From the NCBI GenBank assembly GCA_040220855.1, contig JAVJVZ010000063.1:12312-76311 (forward strand): a stretch of DNA of 64,000 nt, read 5' to 3'. Below, one piece after another: positions 27,226 to 35,847 of this stretch. The stretch's first letter is position 1, and the number at the start of each line of letters is the position of its first letter. Source of the DNA: JACKNG01 sp040220855. Its GTDB lineage: Bacteria > Pseudomonadota > Gammaproteobacteria > Ga0077536. Both the position numbers and the translations under genes were made by a program. The notes beneath the pieces are model-generated. The model saw only the letters and a list, made by a program, of their open reading frames with translations, did no database searches and was not told where the DNA came from.

Positions 27226-27611
27226 GCTCAACTCGATGGCTGGCGCGTCGCGGCGCGCCGGTGGATATTGCCGGAGGTATCGGCACTTTAACGCGATAAC
27301 CTCACTGCGCATCCCGGCTCGTGCGGTCAGGCCCATGACCAGCGCCTTCCCGAATCGCCAGACTTTCGACTCGGCCTCCGTGCCGGCAATATTCTAACCG
27401 TGCTTCTGCAGTGACTGGATGTACGCGGCAAGCGCCTGGGCCCTGCCGCAGGGCGTGCTTACGGGCAGGACTGCGCGTGGCGGTGCGTCTGTTTCCTGCC
27501 CCATGGCGGGTCATCGCACCCGCCGCCTGGCGTCATGCCCATGCTAGAGTGCCCGACCGCGCGGCCGCGAGCCGCCTCCCGTCAAGCCCACGCAGGAGAC
27601 CTTCACAGTCC
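27226..27611. other. Divergent intergenic region
   Basis: It separates the leftward GT4 gene from the rightward PRISE-like reductase and should contain promoters for both. GC-rich throughout, with no clear promoter hexamers or hairpin seen by eye. Confidence 0.35.
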
Positions 27612-28709
27612 ATGTCGAAGAAAAAAGTCCTCATCGCCGGCGCCTCCGGCCTGGTCGGCCAGGCCGCCATGCGCGCCTTCGCCGAGCACGGCGACTACGA
27701 AGTGATCGCGGTATCGCGCCGTGCGCCGTTCAAGACCTTCGGTGCCAGCTTCGTCCCCGCCGACCTGCAGGATGCCAGCGCCTGTGCCGAACTGTTCGGC
27801 ACCATGCGCGGCGTTACCCACGTCGTCTACGCAGCGCTGTTCGAGAAGCCTGGCCTGGTCGGCGGCTGGCGCGAGCGCGAGCAGATCGAGACCAATGCGC
27901 AGATGCTGCGCAATTTCTTCGAGCCGCTCGAACGGGCCTCCGGCGACACGCTCGAGCATTTCTCGCTGTTGCAGGGCACCAAGGCCTACGGGGTGCACAT
28001 CGAACCGTTCAAGGTACCGGCGCGCGAGAACCGCTCGGAGCGACACGACCTGCCGAATTTCTACTGGGAGCACGAAGGCTACCTGCGCGAGAAGCAGGCC
28101 GGGCGCGACTGGCACTGGACGATTTTCCGCCCGCAGATCATCTTCGGCCTCGCGCTCGGTGCGGCAATGAACCTGATCCCGGCCATCGGCGCCTATGCCG
28201 CCATCCTGCGCGAGCAGGGCAAGCCGCTGATCTACCCGGGCGGTCCGGGCAACCTGCTCGAAGCCGTCGACGCCGACCTCATGGCCAACGCACTGGTGTG
28301 GGGCGCGACCAGCGCCGCGGCGCGCAACGAGATTTTCAACGTCACCAACGGCGATGTCTTCACCTGGAAGAACATCTGGCCGGCGCTCGCCGACATGCTC
28401 GGCATGGAGCCCGGTCCCGAGGAGCCACGCGCGCTCGGTCCGAGCATGCCCGCGGAGGCCGCGGCCTGGGACCGCATCCGTGAAAAGCATGGCCTGGTCG
28501 CGCCGGAACTGGCCCCCTTCGTCGGCGAATCCTTCCACTACGCGGACTTCTGCTTTGCGTACGGCGCCGAGGGCTTCAGCGTCGAGCCGGCAGTGGTGTC
28601 GACCGTCAAGCTGCGCCAGGCCGGGTTTCACGAGGTGATGGACACCGAGGCGATGTTCCGCAAGTGGTTCCGCTACTTCGAGCAGGAGAAGCTGTTACCG
28701 CAGCCGTGA
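27612..28709 (+). CDS. PRISE-type SDR (progesterone 5-beta-reductase/iridoid-synthase-like)
   Basis: A 365-residue extended SDR. The NADPH fold is KVLIAGASGLVGQAAM (5-20). The unusual PRISE signatures are visible: SLLQGTKAYGVHI with the catalytic Lys124, and LPNFYWEHEGYL with Tyr151, the counterpart of the plant NFYY motif. HWTIFRPQIIFG follows. PRISE enzymes reduce activated C=C bonds in 1,4-enones, including steroids and monoterpene enals. ATG 27612 is followed at once by the Rossmann strand. It lies between a glycan gene and wecB but is functionally closer to the linalool-dehydratase-like and Baeyer-Villiger genes in this window. Confidence 0.82.
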   Translation: MSKKKVLIAGASGLVGQAAMRAFAEHGDYEVIAVSRRAPFKTFGASFVPADLQDASACAELFGTMRGVTHVVYAALFEKPGLVGGWREREQIETNAQMLRNFFEPLERASGDTLEHFSLLQGTKAYGVHIEPFKVPARENRSERHDLPNFYWEHEGYLREKQAGRDWHWTIFRPQIIFGLALGAAMNLIPAIGAYAAILREQGKPLIYPGGPGNLLEAVDADLMANALVWGATSAAARNEIFNVTNGDVFTWKNIWPALADMLGMEPGPEEPRALGPSMPAEAAAWDRIREKHGLVAPELAPFVGESFHYADFCFAYGAEGFSVEPAVVSTVKLRQAGFHEVMDTEAMFRKWFRYFEQEKLLPQP

Positions 28710-28952
28710 GCCGGCACACGGACGCCGCGGTACGCGCCGTGCTGCCGCCGCGGCGTCTTCAAGTGTGCCCCACATGCCGTCGATAGACCGATCGAGCGCG
28801 ACACGGGATGGCGGCATGGAGTCGGAGTGGCGCCGCCGCGAAGCAGGATCACGGCACAGGAAGACCCAGGGCATGGCAGCAACCGACACCACGTGGACTT
28901 CGCGTCGCAGCCGCGTACGCAGCGCGACGCACCAGGCACCCTCGACGCTGGC

Positions 28953-30107
28953 ATGAACGCCTCCCCTGCTCGGCTGCTCGTCGTCATCGGCACGCGGCCC
29001 GACGCGATCAAGATGGCGCCGGTGGTCGAGGCTCTGCGCGCTGCGCCAGGGTTTGAGGTCGTGGTCTGCGCGAGCGGCCAGCACCGCGAACTGCTCGCAC
29101 CGGTCCTCGCCGATCTCGCGCTCACCCCCGACCTCACCCTGCCGGCACCCGCGGCTAGCGCTTCGCTCGGCGCCACCTGTGCGAGCCTGGTCGGTGCCTT
29201 CGACGACTGCCTGGCACGCACGCAACCCACGCGGGTCATCGTGCAGGGCGACACCAATACCTGCTTCGCCGCCAGCCTGGCCGCCTTCTACCGGGGCGTG
29301 CCGCTCGCCCACGTCGAGGCCGGGTTGCGCAGCGCGCGGCTCGACGCGCCGTGGCCGGAGGAATTCAACCGGCGTGTCGTGACACTCGCCGCGGACCTGC
29401 ACTTCGCGCCCACCGCAACGGCGGCACAGGCGCTGCTTGACGAGGGCGTACCCGACGCACGCATCCATGTCACCGGCAACACGGTCGTCGATGCGCTGTT
29501 CGCTACGCGCGCGCGCCTCGATGCCGATGCCGAACTTGCCCGCCGTGCGGCGGCCGACCTGCCACGCCCCGCGCCGGGGCGCCGCCTGATCGCAGCCACG
29601 CTGCATCGGCGCGAAGCAATCGGCCACGAGCTCGAGGGCATGTGCCTGGCACTGCGTGATCTCGTCGCGCGCCAACCGCTCGATGTCGCGCTACCGGTCC
29701 ATGGCAACCCGGAAGTGCGCGCGGCGATTGAACGTATCCTCGGCGGCGTCACGGGAATCCACCTGCTCGCACCGCTCGGTTACCTGGCCTTCGTCACGCT
29801 GCTGCGCCGTGCGTGGGTGGTGGTGACGGATTCCGGTGGCGTCCAGGAGGAAGCACCGTCGCTCGACGTACCGGTCGTCGTCGCCCGCAACGTCACCGAG
29901 CGCTCGGAGCTGGTGGTCGCCGGCGGCGCAGTCCTTGCCGGCACCGCGCGCGGGTCGATTGTCTCAGCGGTCGAGAGCCTGCTCGCCGACGAGGCCCGTT
30001 ACCACGCCATGCAAGTGGCGCCGAATCCGTTCGGCGACGGGCACGCCGCTGCACGCATCGTCGACGTGCTCAGACGCGACGGCGCCGCCAGCGCGCCAGC
30101 AGCGTGA
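28953..30107 (+). CDS. wecB: UDP-N-acetylglucosamine 2-epimerase (non-hydrolysing)
   Basis: A 384-residue GT-B-like epimerase. Family motifs are VVIGTRPDAIKMAPVV (near the N terminus), VQGDTNTCFAASLAAFY, HVEAGLRS, PEEFNRR, VTGNTVVDAL, LHRREA and TDSGGVQEEAPSL. It interconverts UDP-GlcNAc and UDP-ManNAc, providing ManNAc or ManNAcA for surface glycans. The ATG at 28953 fits the family start. It is rightward and its final 38 bases overlap the tail of the convergent VPLPA-CTERM gene. A partner UDP-ManNAc dehydrogenase (WecC) was not seen. Confidence 0.9.
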   Translation: MNASPARLLVVIGTRPDAIKMAPVVEALRAAPGFEVVVCASGQHRELLAPVLADLALTPDLTLPAPAASASLGATCASLVGAFDDCLARTQPTRVIVQGDTNTCFAASLAAFYRGVPLAHVEAGLRSARLDAPWPEEFNRRVVTLAADLHFAPTATAAQALLDEGVPDARIHVTGNTVVDALFATRARLDADAELARRAAADLPRPAPGRRLIAATLHRREAIGHELEGMCLALRDLVARQPLDVALPVHGNPEVRAAIERILGGVTGIHLLAPLGYLAFVTLLRRAWVVVTDSGGVQEEAPSLDVPVVVARNVTERSELVVAGGAVLAGTARGSIVSAVESLLADEARYHAMQVAPNPFGDGHAAARIVDVLRRDGAASAPAA

Positions 30108-31611
30108 GCATCGCCAGCACCGGGAGCAATGGCGCCGGCAGCGGCACGGCGGTCACCGCGAGGCGGTAGAAATCGCTGCCAATGACGGTGCTGAAACGCA
30201 GCCCCGCGGGCAAGGCCGGCAGCAGCAGGTCGGCGAAATCACCGCCAATGCTGGCCGCCAGCACGATGTCGAAGTAATCACCGAGCGTCGGCACGAAGCC
30301 ATTCACGAGGCCGACCTGCAGCGTGCCGCCGAGCAGCGCTGCTCCGTCGGCGTCGAGCTGGTCGAATCCACCGGGCGCTGCGCTGCCGAGATCGACACGG
30401 AACAGGCCCGCCAGCGACAGGTCGCCGAGGACGTCGAAGCGACCGACGGGTACAAGCTGCTCACCGGGGTCGAGGATGCCTCCCGCGCCGACGCTGAGCG
30501 CACCATCGATGACACCCCGTCCCCCGAGCGTGCCGCCGGCAACGTCGACGCCGAACGGGCTGCTCGCACCGAGCGTCCCCCCGGCGAGCAGGGTTGTCCC
30601 GTCGAGCTGCTGGAAGCGATCGGTCAGTAGCGCTGCGCCCGCGTCGACCTCGAGCACGCCCCGGTTCAATGCAAGGTCAGTCACCGCGACGCTGGAGGTA
30701 CTGCGCAGCCCGAGCGTCGCGCCCGCATGGTTATCGAGCTCTGTCAGCGTGGCGCCGGCCGCATCGACTTCGAACTGACCAAAGTTGTCGAGCGTCGCCA
30801 GTGTTGCATTGGCGCCGGCCGCGAGCGCGACGTCGCCGTCGTTGGTCACGACATCGCTGGCATTCCACGTGGCGCCCGCGCCGCGCACGTCGACGCTACC
30901 CTGGTTGTCCAGGCTCCCGGTCACGAAGTGGCCGCCGTCGATGGCGATGACAGCGCCGTTGTCGACGCTGACCGTGCGCAAGGTACCACCCGCGCTCGCC
31001 CGCATTTCGCCGGCGTTGGTCAGATTGCCCGCGATGTCCAGCTCGCTGCCGCCGGCTGCGATCGTCGCCAGTGTGCCGGCGTGGTTGATCATGCTGTTGG
31101 CTCGCGCCACGGCTGCGCCGTCGATGGCGACCGTGGCGAAATTGTCGAAGCTTTCGGCCTCGAGCAGCGCGGCGTCATGCAGCTGCCAGTCGCCGCTACT
31201 GAACACGCCTTCGGTCACGCTGACCGTGGCGCCAGGTCCGTCGACCACCAGCGCTCCCGATGCCTGCACGAAGATGCGGCCGAAATCGCCCGTAGCGCCG
31301 GCGGCGATCCCGAGCGAACCGAAGCTGTCGATGGTGCCCGTAACGCTGAGCTGGCCGGCGGCGACCGTCAGCGCGGCGTGGCTGACGAGTTCCAGCGCGA
31401 CGTTGCCGGCGGCGGACGAACTCACCGCACCGGTGTGGTTGATGGTGACGAAATCGCTCGCCGTCGGCACTGCCGCTCCGGACCAGTTGGCTGCGTCTTC
31501 CCAGGCGCCGTCCTCTCCGATCCACTCGACCGGCGCTGCGGCGCCGGATACCGCGTGCCAGGCGGTTGCGAAAACGAGGCCGAGAAGGGCTGCGCGGGGG
31601 AGATGTTTCAT
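30070..31611 (-). CDS. Secreted beta-repeat protein with VPLPA-CTERM (exosortase) sorting signal
   Basis: A 513-residue exported protein. It starts with a signal peptide (basic MKHLPR then ALLGLVFATAWHAVSGAAA). The body is a run of short beta-strand repeats rich in Ala, Gly, Asp and Val (units such as GTLRTVSVDNGAVIAIDGG and ATLATLDNFGQFEVDAAG), like beta-helix or autotransporter passenger repeats. The last 25 residues are a PEP-CTERM-type tripartite signal: VPLPAP (489-494), a hydrophobic span, and RWRRRR at the end. Exosortases recognise such signals and anchor or release the protein at the surface. It is 83 bases downstream of the hexapeptide gene on the same strand. The upstream open frame to 31932 is not part of it. 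Confidence 0.85.
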   Translation of the reverse strand: MKHLPRAALLGLVFATAWHAVSGAAAPVEWIGEDGAWEDAANWSGAAVPTASDFVTINHTGAVSSSAAGNVALELVSHAALTVAAGQLSVTGTIDSFGSLGIAAGATGDFGRIFVQASGALVVDGPGATVSVTEGVFSSGDWQLHDAALLEAESFDNFATVAIDGAAVARANSMINHAGTLATIAAGGSELDIAGNLTNAGEMRASAGGTLRTVSVDNGAVIAIDGGHFVTGSLDNQGSVDVRGAGATWNASDVVTNDGDVALAAGANATLATLDNFGQFEVDAAGATLTELDNHAGATLGLRSTSSVAVTDLALNRGVLEVDAGAALLTDRFQQLDGTTLLAGGTLGASSPFGVDVAGGTLGGRGVIDGALSVGAGGILDPGEQLVPVGRFDVLGDLSLAGLFRVDLGSAAPGGFDQLDADGAALLGGTLQVGLVNGFVPTLGDYFDIVLAASIGGDFADLLLPALPAGLRFSTVIGSDFYRLAVTAVPLPAPLLPVLAMLTLLARWRRRRV

Positions 31612-31694
31612 ATTGAAAACGCTCAAGAATGTCGTCTCCGGGAGGAAGTCTGCAGGCAGGCTAACGCAACCGCTTCGGCGGTGTCGGCGCGCGG

Positions 31695-32819
31695 TCACGC
31701 GTTTGCAAGAGTTTGCGTATCGGCCGTAGCCGTCTCTACAAGGCCGTGCTCGGTAGCCCAAATCGTACCAGAGACCTGTGATCCCGCCGCGACATGGATT
31801 CGCGGCGCGGTAATCGTGGTCGGCATGGCGGGTGTACCCACCACGCAGCCGGCGGCAACGACGACCTCGCTTTCCGAGATCACCGGCCCCTTGACCAGGC
31901 ACCCTTCGCCCAACACCACCGCCCCGCGGCACACCACCGCGCCACGCAGCACGCTGCCGGCACCACTGACCAGCTGCTCACGCGCCTTGAGATTGCCGTC
32001 GACACGGCTGCCGGCGCCAATCAGCAGGTTGCCGCGGGCCACGAGATGGTTCCGCACTGCGCACTGCGTGGGCAGTACGAGGTCGCCCGCCGCGCGCAGC
32101 GTACGCTCGTCCAGTGCGTGCAGCGCCGCCGTCGCCTCAGCATCGGGCCACGGCGTTCGGCGACTGCCCAGGGCCGCGGCCGGGCCACGCACCGCGCCAT
32201 CGGAAGCGAACCGGATCAACGGCGCATTGAGGCGCTCGAAGCGAGTGCCCGCGCCGAGTGTCATCGACAAACCACTCGAAACCCGGCCGTACACCGTGCA
32301 GTCGGCGCCGATGTGCACGTGCCCCTGCGAGTGCAGCCAGCGTGCCACCGTGCAGCCGTCACCGAGGAGCACATCGGTACCGCCATAGAGAGCACGGTAG
32401 GTGGCGTTCGACCCGGCCACGATCTGGCCGCGTGCATAGACCTCCTGCGCGTAGACGAAGCCGCCCTCGAGGAGCAGGTCGCGCAGCGCGACGAGCATTA
32501 CGTCGACCACCCGCGAGCGCTGCGTCGCCGCCGGCCAGGATGGTGGCGACGAGGCGCCCAGCACCCGGAAACGCTCGCCCGGGCGGTACTCGCCCTGGTG
32601 ATCGGCGGGCGGATTGTCCGCATCGATGCCTTCGCGCTCGAGCAGGTCCTGTACACGATCGCAGAAGCCGAGCGCGAAATGCCTGATGTTGGTGTCCTGT
32701 TCGCGCACCACGACGAGCGGCTGCGCATCGGTACGCGCGATCCATTCGATGATGGCCGGTAGAAAGGGCGCGCTGCATACGAGCGCCGCGAGCAGCCAGA
32801 AAGCCACGATCGCGCTCAA
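31695..32819 (-). CDS. Membrane-anchored hexapeptide/bactofilin-like beta-helix protein
   Basis: A 374-residue protein. One N-terminal membrane segment (AIVAFWLLAALVCSAPFLPAII, about 3-24) is followed by a linker, then a long region of left-handed or bactofilin-like strand repeats (GQIVAGSNATYRALYGGTDV; HIGADCTVYGRVSSG; GNLLIGAGSRVDGNLKARE; GAVVLGEGCLVKGPVI). It has no acyltransferase-type catalytic histidine that I can place, so a scaffold role is more likely than a transferase. It starts at TTG within a TTGA overlap with the GT2 stop, so translation is coupled. In context it is a periplasmic or inner-membrane scaffold for the polysaccharide synthase. Confidence 0.72.
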   Translation of the reverse strand: MSAIVAFWLLAALVCSAPFLPAIIEWIARTDAQPLVVVREQDTNIRHFALGFCDRVQDLLEREGIDADNPPADHQGEYRPGERFRVLGASSPPSWPAATQRSRVVDVMLVALRDLLLEGGFVYAQEVYARGQIVAGSNATYRALYGGTDVLLGDGCTVARWLHSQGHVHIGADCTVYGRVSSGLSMTLGAGTRFERLNAPLIRFASDGAVRGPAAALGSRRTPWPDAEATAALHALDERTLRAAGDLVLPTQCAVRNHLVARGNLLIGAGSRVDGNLKAREQLVSGAGSVLRGAVVCRGAVVLGEGCLVKGPVISESEVVVAAGCVVGTPAMPTTITAPRIHVAAGSQVSGTIWATEHGLVETATADTQTLANA

Positions 32820-34216
32820 CGCCCCACCTCGCCGGCCGCGCCGTTCACGTGACCACCGTTGCCGTTGCCGTTGCCGTTTCCGTTGCCACGATACCGCGCG
32901 GTCTTCTCCCAGCGCAGCTCGCGGCCGAGCAGGATGTCATGCACCAGCAGCGAGTAGCAGGCGCGGCAGACGTTGAGCACGCTGGCGAGAAAGTTGACGA
33001 AGTTGAGCGGCAGCAGGCGCAGGCGGCGGCGCGAGTTGTCGAGGTGGAGCGCGGCGGCGATCTCGAAGAACGCGGCGTAGTTGCCAATCGAGCTGAAGCA
33101 GACTACGCCGAGCACGGCAAGCGCCTCGTTCGACAGCAACGGGTCGCCCATCAGGTAGAGCGCGAAGGCGCAGGCGAAGCCCACGACCAGCAACGGCGCG
33201 AGGAGGAACACGCCGAGCAGTAGCAGCGCATCGATGCGCTCGAGCCGGCCGACCATCGGCGAGCGCAGCACGCGCCAAGCATAGCGCAGTGCAACCTGGT
33301 TGTGTCCCTTGGCCCAGCGCATGATCTGGCGGTTACGCTCCTGCCAGACCTCGGGCACCTCTTCGTAGCATTCGCTGCGGTTCTCGTAGACGGTCTTGAA
33401 GCCATGCAGGAGCAGACGGAAGGTCAGATCCGTGTCCTCGGCATAGGCGTCTTCGCTCCAGCCGCCGACGGCACGCACGGCGGACACGCGCACGCCGCCG
33501 ACCGAGCCGCCGTACTGCGGCACCAGCTCGAGATTCATGCGCGCCTGCTGGTCGACCTGGTAGCCGCCGGCGCGCTCGAGATCGAGCAGGCGCGTGAGCA
33601 GGTTGCGCTCGGTGTTGTGCGGCACCACGCGGCCCATCACCGCGCCGACCTCGGCATCGAAGAAGGGCGCGGCGAGTTGCTTGACGAGGCCGCGACCCGG
33701 TACGTAGTCCGCATCGAACACGATCATGAGCGTGGCATCGAGCTCGGCAGTGACCTCCTGCAGCACTGCGGCCTTGCCCGGCCGCCCGCCCTCGCGGCGG
33801 CGCGGCCGTACGATATCCGGGGCCCGCGCCGCCCACGTCTCGATCACGGCCCAGGTGGCGTCGGTACTGCGGTCGTCGACCGGGATCACGAGATAGCGGT
33901 CGCGCGGGTAGTCGACGTCGATCAACGCTTCGAGTGCAAGGCCGATGACGTGCTCCTCGTTGTGCGCCGGCACGACCACGACGACGCTCGGCCAGTCGGC
34001 ACTGTCGACGTCGAGATAGGGGTGGCGCTGCCGACCGAGCAGGCGGTTGAGGGCGAACAGCACGTGGCGGCAGGTGTAGAGCGCAACCAGGGCAACGACG
34101 AATGCCAGCACGAGCTTCAACACCCAGTTCACCGGCCACGCCGCACTCGCCGCCATCGCGGGCGCCGGTACCGTGGCAATTGCCCAGGCGGGATGTGCGC
34201 GTCGTCTGCGTGGCAT
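32816..34216 (-). CDS. Processive membrane GT2 glycosyltransferase (cellulose/hyaluronan synthase-like)
   Basis: A 466-residue inner-membrane synthase. A first membrane segment (WVLKLVLAFVVALVALYTC) precedes the GT-A domain: VVVVVPAHNEEHVIG, PVDDRSTDATW, MIVFDADYVPG (DxD), then YAEDTDLTFRLLLHG (catalytic base region) and RNRQIMRWAKG with the QxxRW processivity motif. Two or three membrane spans follow (LLLLGVFLLAPLLVVGFACAF and later). It should polymerise and extrude a homopolysaccharide. The C-terminal tail is a (GN) repeat of variable-looking length. It begins 6 bases after the upstream membrane-protein stop and overlaps the next gene by 4 bases. Confidence 0.88.
   Translation of the reverse strand: MPRRRRAHPAWAIATVPAPAMAASAAWPVNWVLKLVLAFVVALVALYTCRHVLFALNRLLGRQRHPYLDVDSADWPSVVVVVPAHNEEHVIGLALEALIDVDYPRDRYLVIPVDDRSTDATWAVIETWAARAPDIVRPRRREGGRPGKAAVLQEVTAELDATLMIVFDADYVPGRGLVKQLAAPFFDAEVGAVMGRVVPHNTERNLLTRLLDLERAGGYQVDQQARMNLELVPQYGGSVGGVRVSAVRAVGGWSEDAYAEDTDLTFRLLLHGFKTVYENRSECYEEVPEVWQERNRQIMRWAKGHNQVALRYAWRVLRSPMVGRLERIDALLLLGVFLLAPLLVVGFACAFALYLMGDPLLSNEALAVLGVVCFSSIGNYAAFFEIAAALHLDNSRRRLRLLPLNFVNFLASVLNVCRACYSLLVHDILLGRELRWEKTARYRGNGNGNGNGNGGHVNGAAGEVGR
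32856..32887 (-). repeat. Hexanucleotide tandem repeat encoding the Gly-Asn tail
   Basis: Five near-perfect copies of CCGTTG (one written CCGTTT) plus a partial copy. On the coding strand it encodes alternating Gly-Asn near the C terminus of the GT2 synthase. Changes in copy number would be in frame. Confidence 0.85.
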
Positions 34217-34222
34217 ATCGCG

Positions 34223-35023
34223 TCAGGGCTCCCAGCTCACCACCCAGGCATAGAGCGCGACGAACACGGCGATGTCAAACAGCAACCCGAACAGCACGTA
34301 GAGCGGCGGCATGACGACCAGCGAAAGCTGCTCGACGAGCATCGTGTGTACGAGGTACTGGTACGGTGCGACGAGCACGATTCCGGCACCGATGACGGCC
34401 GTGCCGAACGCTTTACGCGTAATCGAATGGTCGAAGACGTAGAACGAGAAGGTCAGCAGCAGCGGCGTCGCCAGCAGCAACAGCAGGGCGAATTCGAGAC
34501 CGTTCGCGACGTGGCTGGCGACGGTATGGGGAAACTCGGCGGGCGCCAGCCACAGCATCGCGCAGCTGGCGAGTTCGAGTACACACCCGGCCCACACCAG
34601 GTAGGCGAGCGGCAGCGCGCGTCCGCGCAACAGCAGCCAGGACAGGAGCATCAAGGCAAGGCAGCTGCCGCCCACGGTAACCAGCAGCGAACGATCCGGC
34701 AGCGCACCCTGGAGCAGCGGGAAGGGAACCTCGTAGACCACGTGACCGAGCACGTCACGTTCGCGCACCCCGATGTCATCCGGCAGCCCGAGTCGCGGCA
34801 ACCAGAACCGCAATGTCGTTGCCCAGCCTGCCGTGATGGGCGCGCAGGCGACCAGCAGCAGGGCATAGCTGCCGGCGACCAGGGTGACCGGGTGCACGAT
34901 GCTGGCGCGCTCGAAATCGAGCCGCCGCAATGCGCGGTGACGGCGGATTAGGCGCCCCGAGTGACTCTGGAAGCGCAGGCGCTCGAGCAGTCCCCGCGAT
35001 GTCGAGGGCCGGCGCGGTGCCAT
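34223..35023 (-). CDS. Polytopic inner-membrane protein of unknown family
   Basis: A 266-residue protein with a basic N-terminal tail (residues 1-40) and about six membrane segments: TLVAGSYALLLVACAPITAG, LLVTVGGSCLALMLLSWLLL, LAYLVWAGCVLELASCAML, FALLLLLATPLLLTFSFYVF, FGTAVIGAGIVLVAPYQYLV and a long last stretch. A loop of about 45 residues joins segments 1 and 2. It has none of the Cys/Arg/His signature of exosortases that I could place. Its ATG overlaps the stop of the YaiO-like gene (ATGA) and it ends 6 bases before the GT2 start. Being sandwiched between synthase and outer-membrane barrel suggests a partner in export or synthase assembly. I do not recognise the family. Confidence 0.7.
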   Translation of the reverse strand: MAPRRPSTSRGLLERLRFQSHSGRLIRRHRALRRLDFERASIVHPVTLVAGSYALLLVACAPITAGWATTLRFWLPRLGLPDDIGVRERDVLGHVVYEVPFPLLQGALPDRSLLVTVGGSCLALMLLSWLLLRGRALPLAYLVWAGCVLELASCAMLWLAPAEFPHTVASHVANGLEFALLLLLATPLLLTFSFYVFDHSITRKAFGTAVIGAGIVLVAPYQYLVHTMLVEQLSLVVMPPLYVLFGLLFDIAVFVALYAWVVSWEP

Positions 35024-35847
35024 CAGAACTCCTGGAACAGCCCGAACTCGACGCCGTGCTGATCGTAGACGTCGCTGAGGTAACTGTCGGCGGCGAGCTG
35101 CACGCCCCAGTGCGTCCCGACCCACTGCTTCCACGTCACGCGCACCGAGGTGAACGGGATATCGACCTGGAAGCTGTCCGCGCGTAGCGGCTGGTAGGCC
35201 TGGTGCCCGGCGCCGACACGCAGGGTGACGATGTGCGAACCGCCGCGCACATGGGATAGCGCGCCATACCCGGACGTCGAACCGACACCACCGGGCTCGC
35301 TGATGTTGTACGTCACACCGCCCTGCAGGACCCACGGCGAGGGCGTGTAGTAGCTGGCCTCGAGGCGGTAACCGGTGTCGGAGTGGATGTCCTTGGCGTC
35401 GAAATGAGCGACGCCGGCGGTGACCACGAGGTTGCGCTGTGCAAGCAGCCGATGGCTGACGCTGGCGTCGACGCGCAGTTCCGGCCAGAAGAAGCCACCG
35501 CTGGAGCCGCCCAAGTAGAGCTGGGTGAACCAGCGCTCGCCGAACTGGTGGATGTTGCCGACCTGCCCGTAGGTGCCGTTGTCGTCGAAGCGGTCGAGCC
35601 AGGCGACTTCCGCCAGCCACTCGTCGTTGCCGATCGGGCCGAGGCGGCCACGTACATTGACGCCGGAGGTCGGCGCGAAGCCGTCACTGAGCTGGTAGTG
35701 CAGACCATTCAACTCGAGGCTGCCGGTCGGCGGTTCGGCATGGGTTGCCACGCTACTGGCGAGCACCATCGCCGCGGCCACGCGCGCACGCCGCCGCGTC
35801 CCCGGGGGGCGTCTCGGAGTTAGTCCTTCGCGCTCTGGCATAGGCAC
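35023..35847 (-). CDS. YaiO-family outer-membrane beta-barrel protein
   Basis: A 274-residue exported barrel. A signal peptide (RRRARVAAAMVLASSVATHA, about 18-37) is followed by alternating strands with aromatic girdles (SLELNGLHYQLSDGF, EWLAEVAWLDRF, FTQLYLGGSSGGFFWPEL, YRLEASYYTPSPWVLQGGVTY) and ends in the barrel-type FGLFQEF with terminal Phe. The pattern fits YaiO outer-membrane proteins, which in Escherichia coli neighbour a GT2 gene. It should form the outer-membrane exit or anchoring site for the polymer. First gene of the leftward locus, preceded by an unusually AT-rich region and translationally coupled to the next gene. Confidence 0.78.
   Translation of the reverse strand: MPMPEREGLTPRRPPGTRRRARVAAAMVLASSVATHAEPPTGSLELNGLHYQLSDGFAPTSGVNVRGRLGPIGNDEWLAEVAWLDRFDDNGTYGQVGNIHQFGERWFTQLYLGGSSGGFFWPELRVDASVSHRLLAQRNLVVTAGVAHFDAKDIHSDTGYRLEASYYTPSPWVLQGGVTYNISEPGGVGSTSGYGALSHVRGGSHIVTLRVGAGHQAYQPLRADSFQVDIPFTSVRVTWKQWVGTHWGVQLAADSYLSDVYDQHGVEFGLFQEF

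Noticed and set aside
34223..35023. Reading the six-span protein as an exosortase
   Set aside because: Its length and span count are roughly compatible, but the Cys-Arg-His catalytic pattern could not be placed, so the call was left as unknown.
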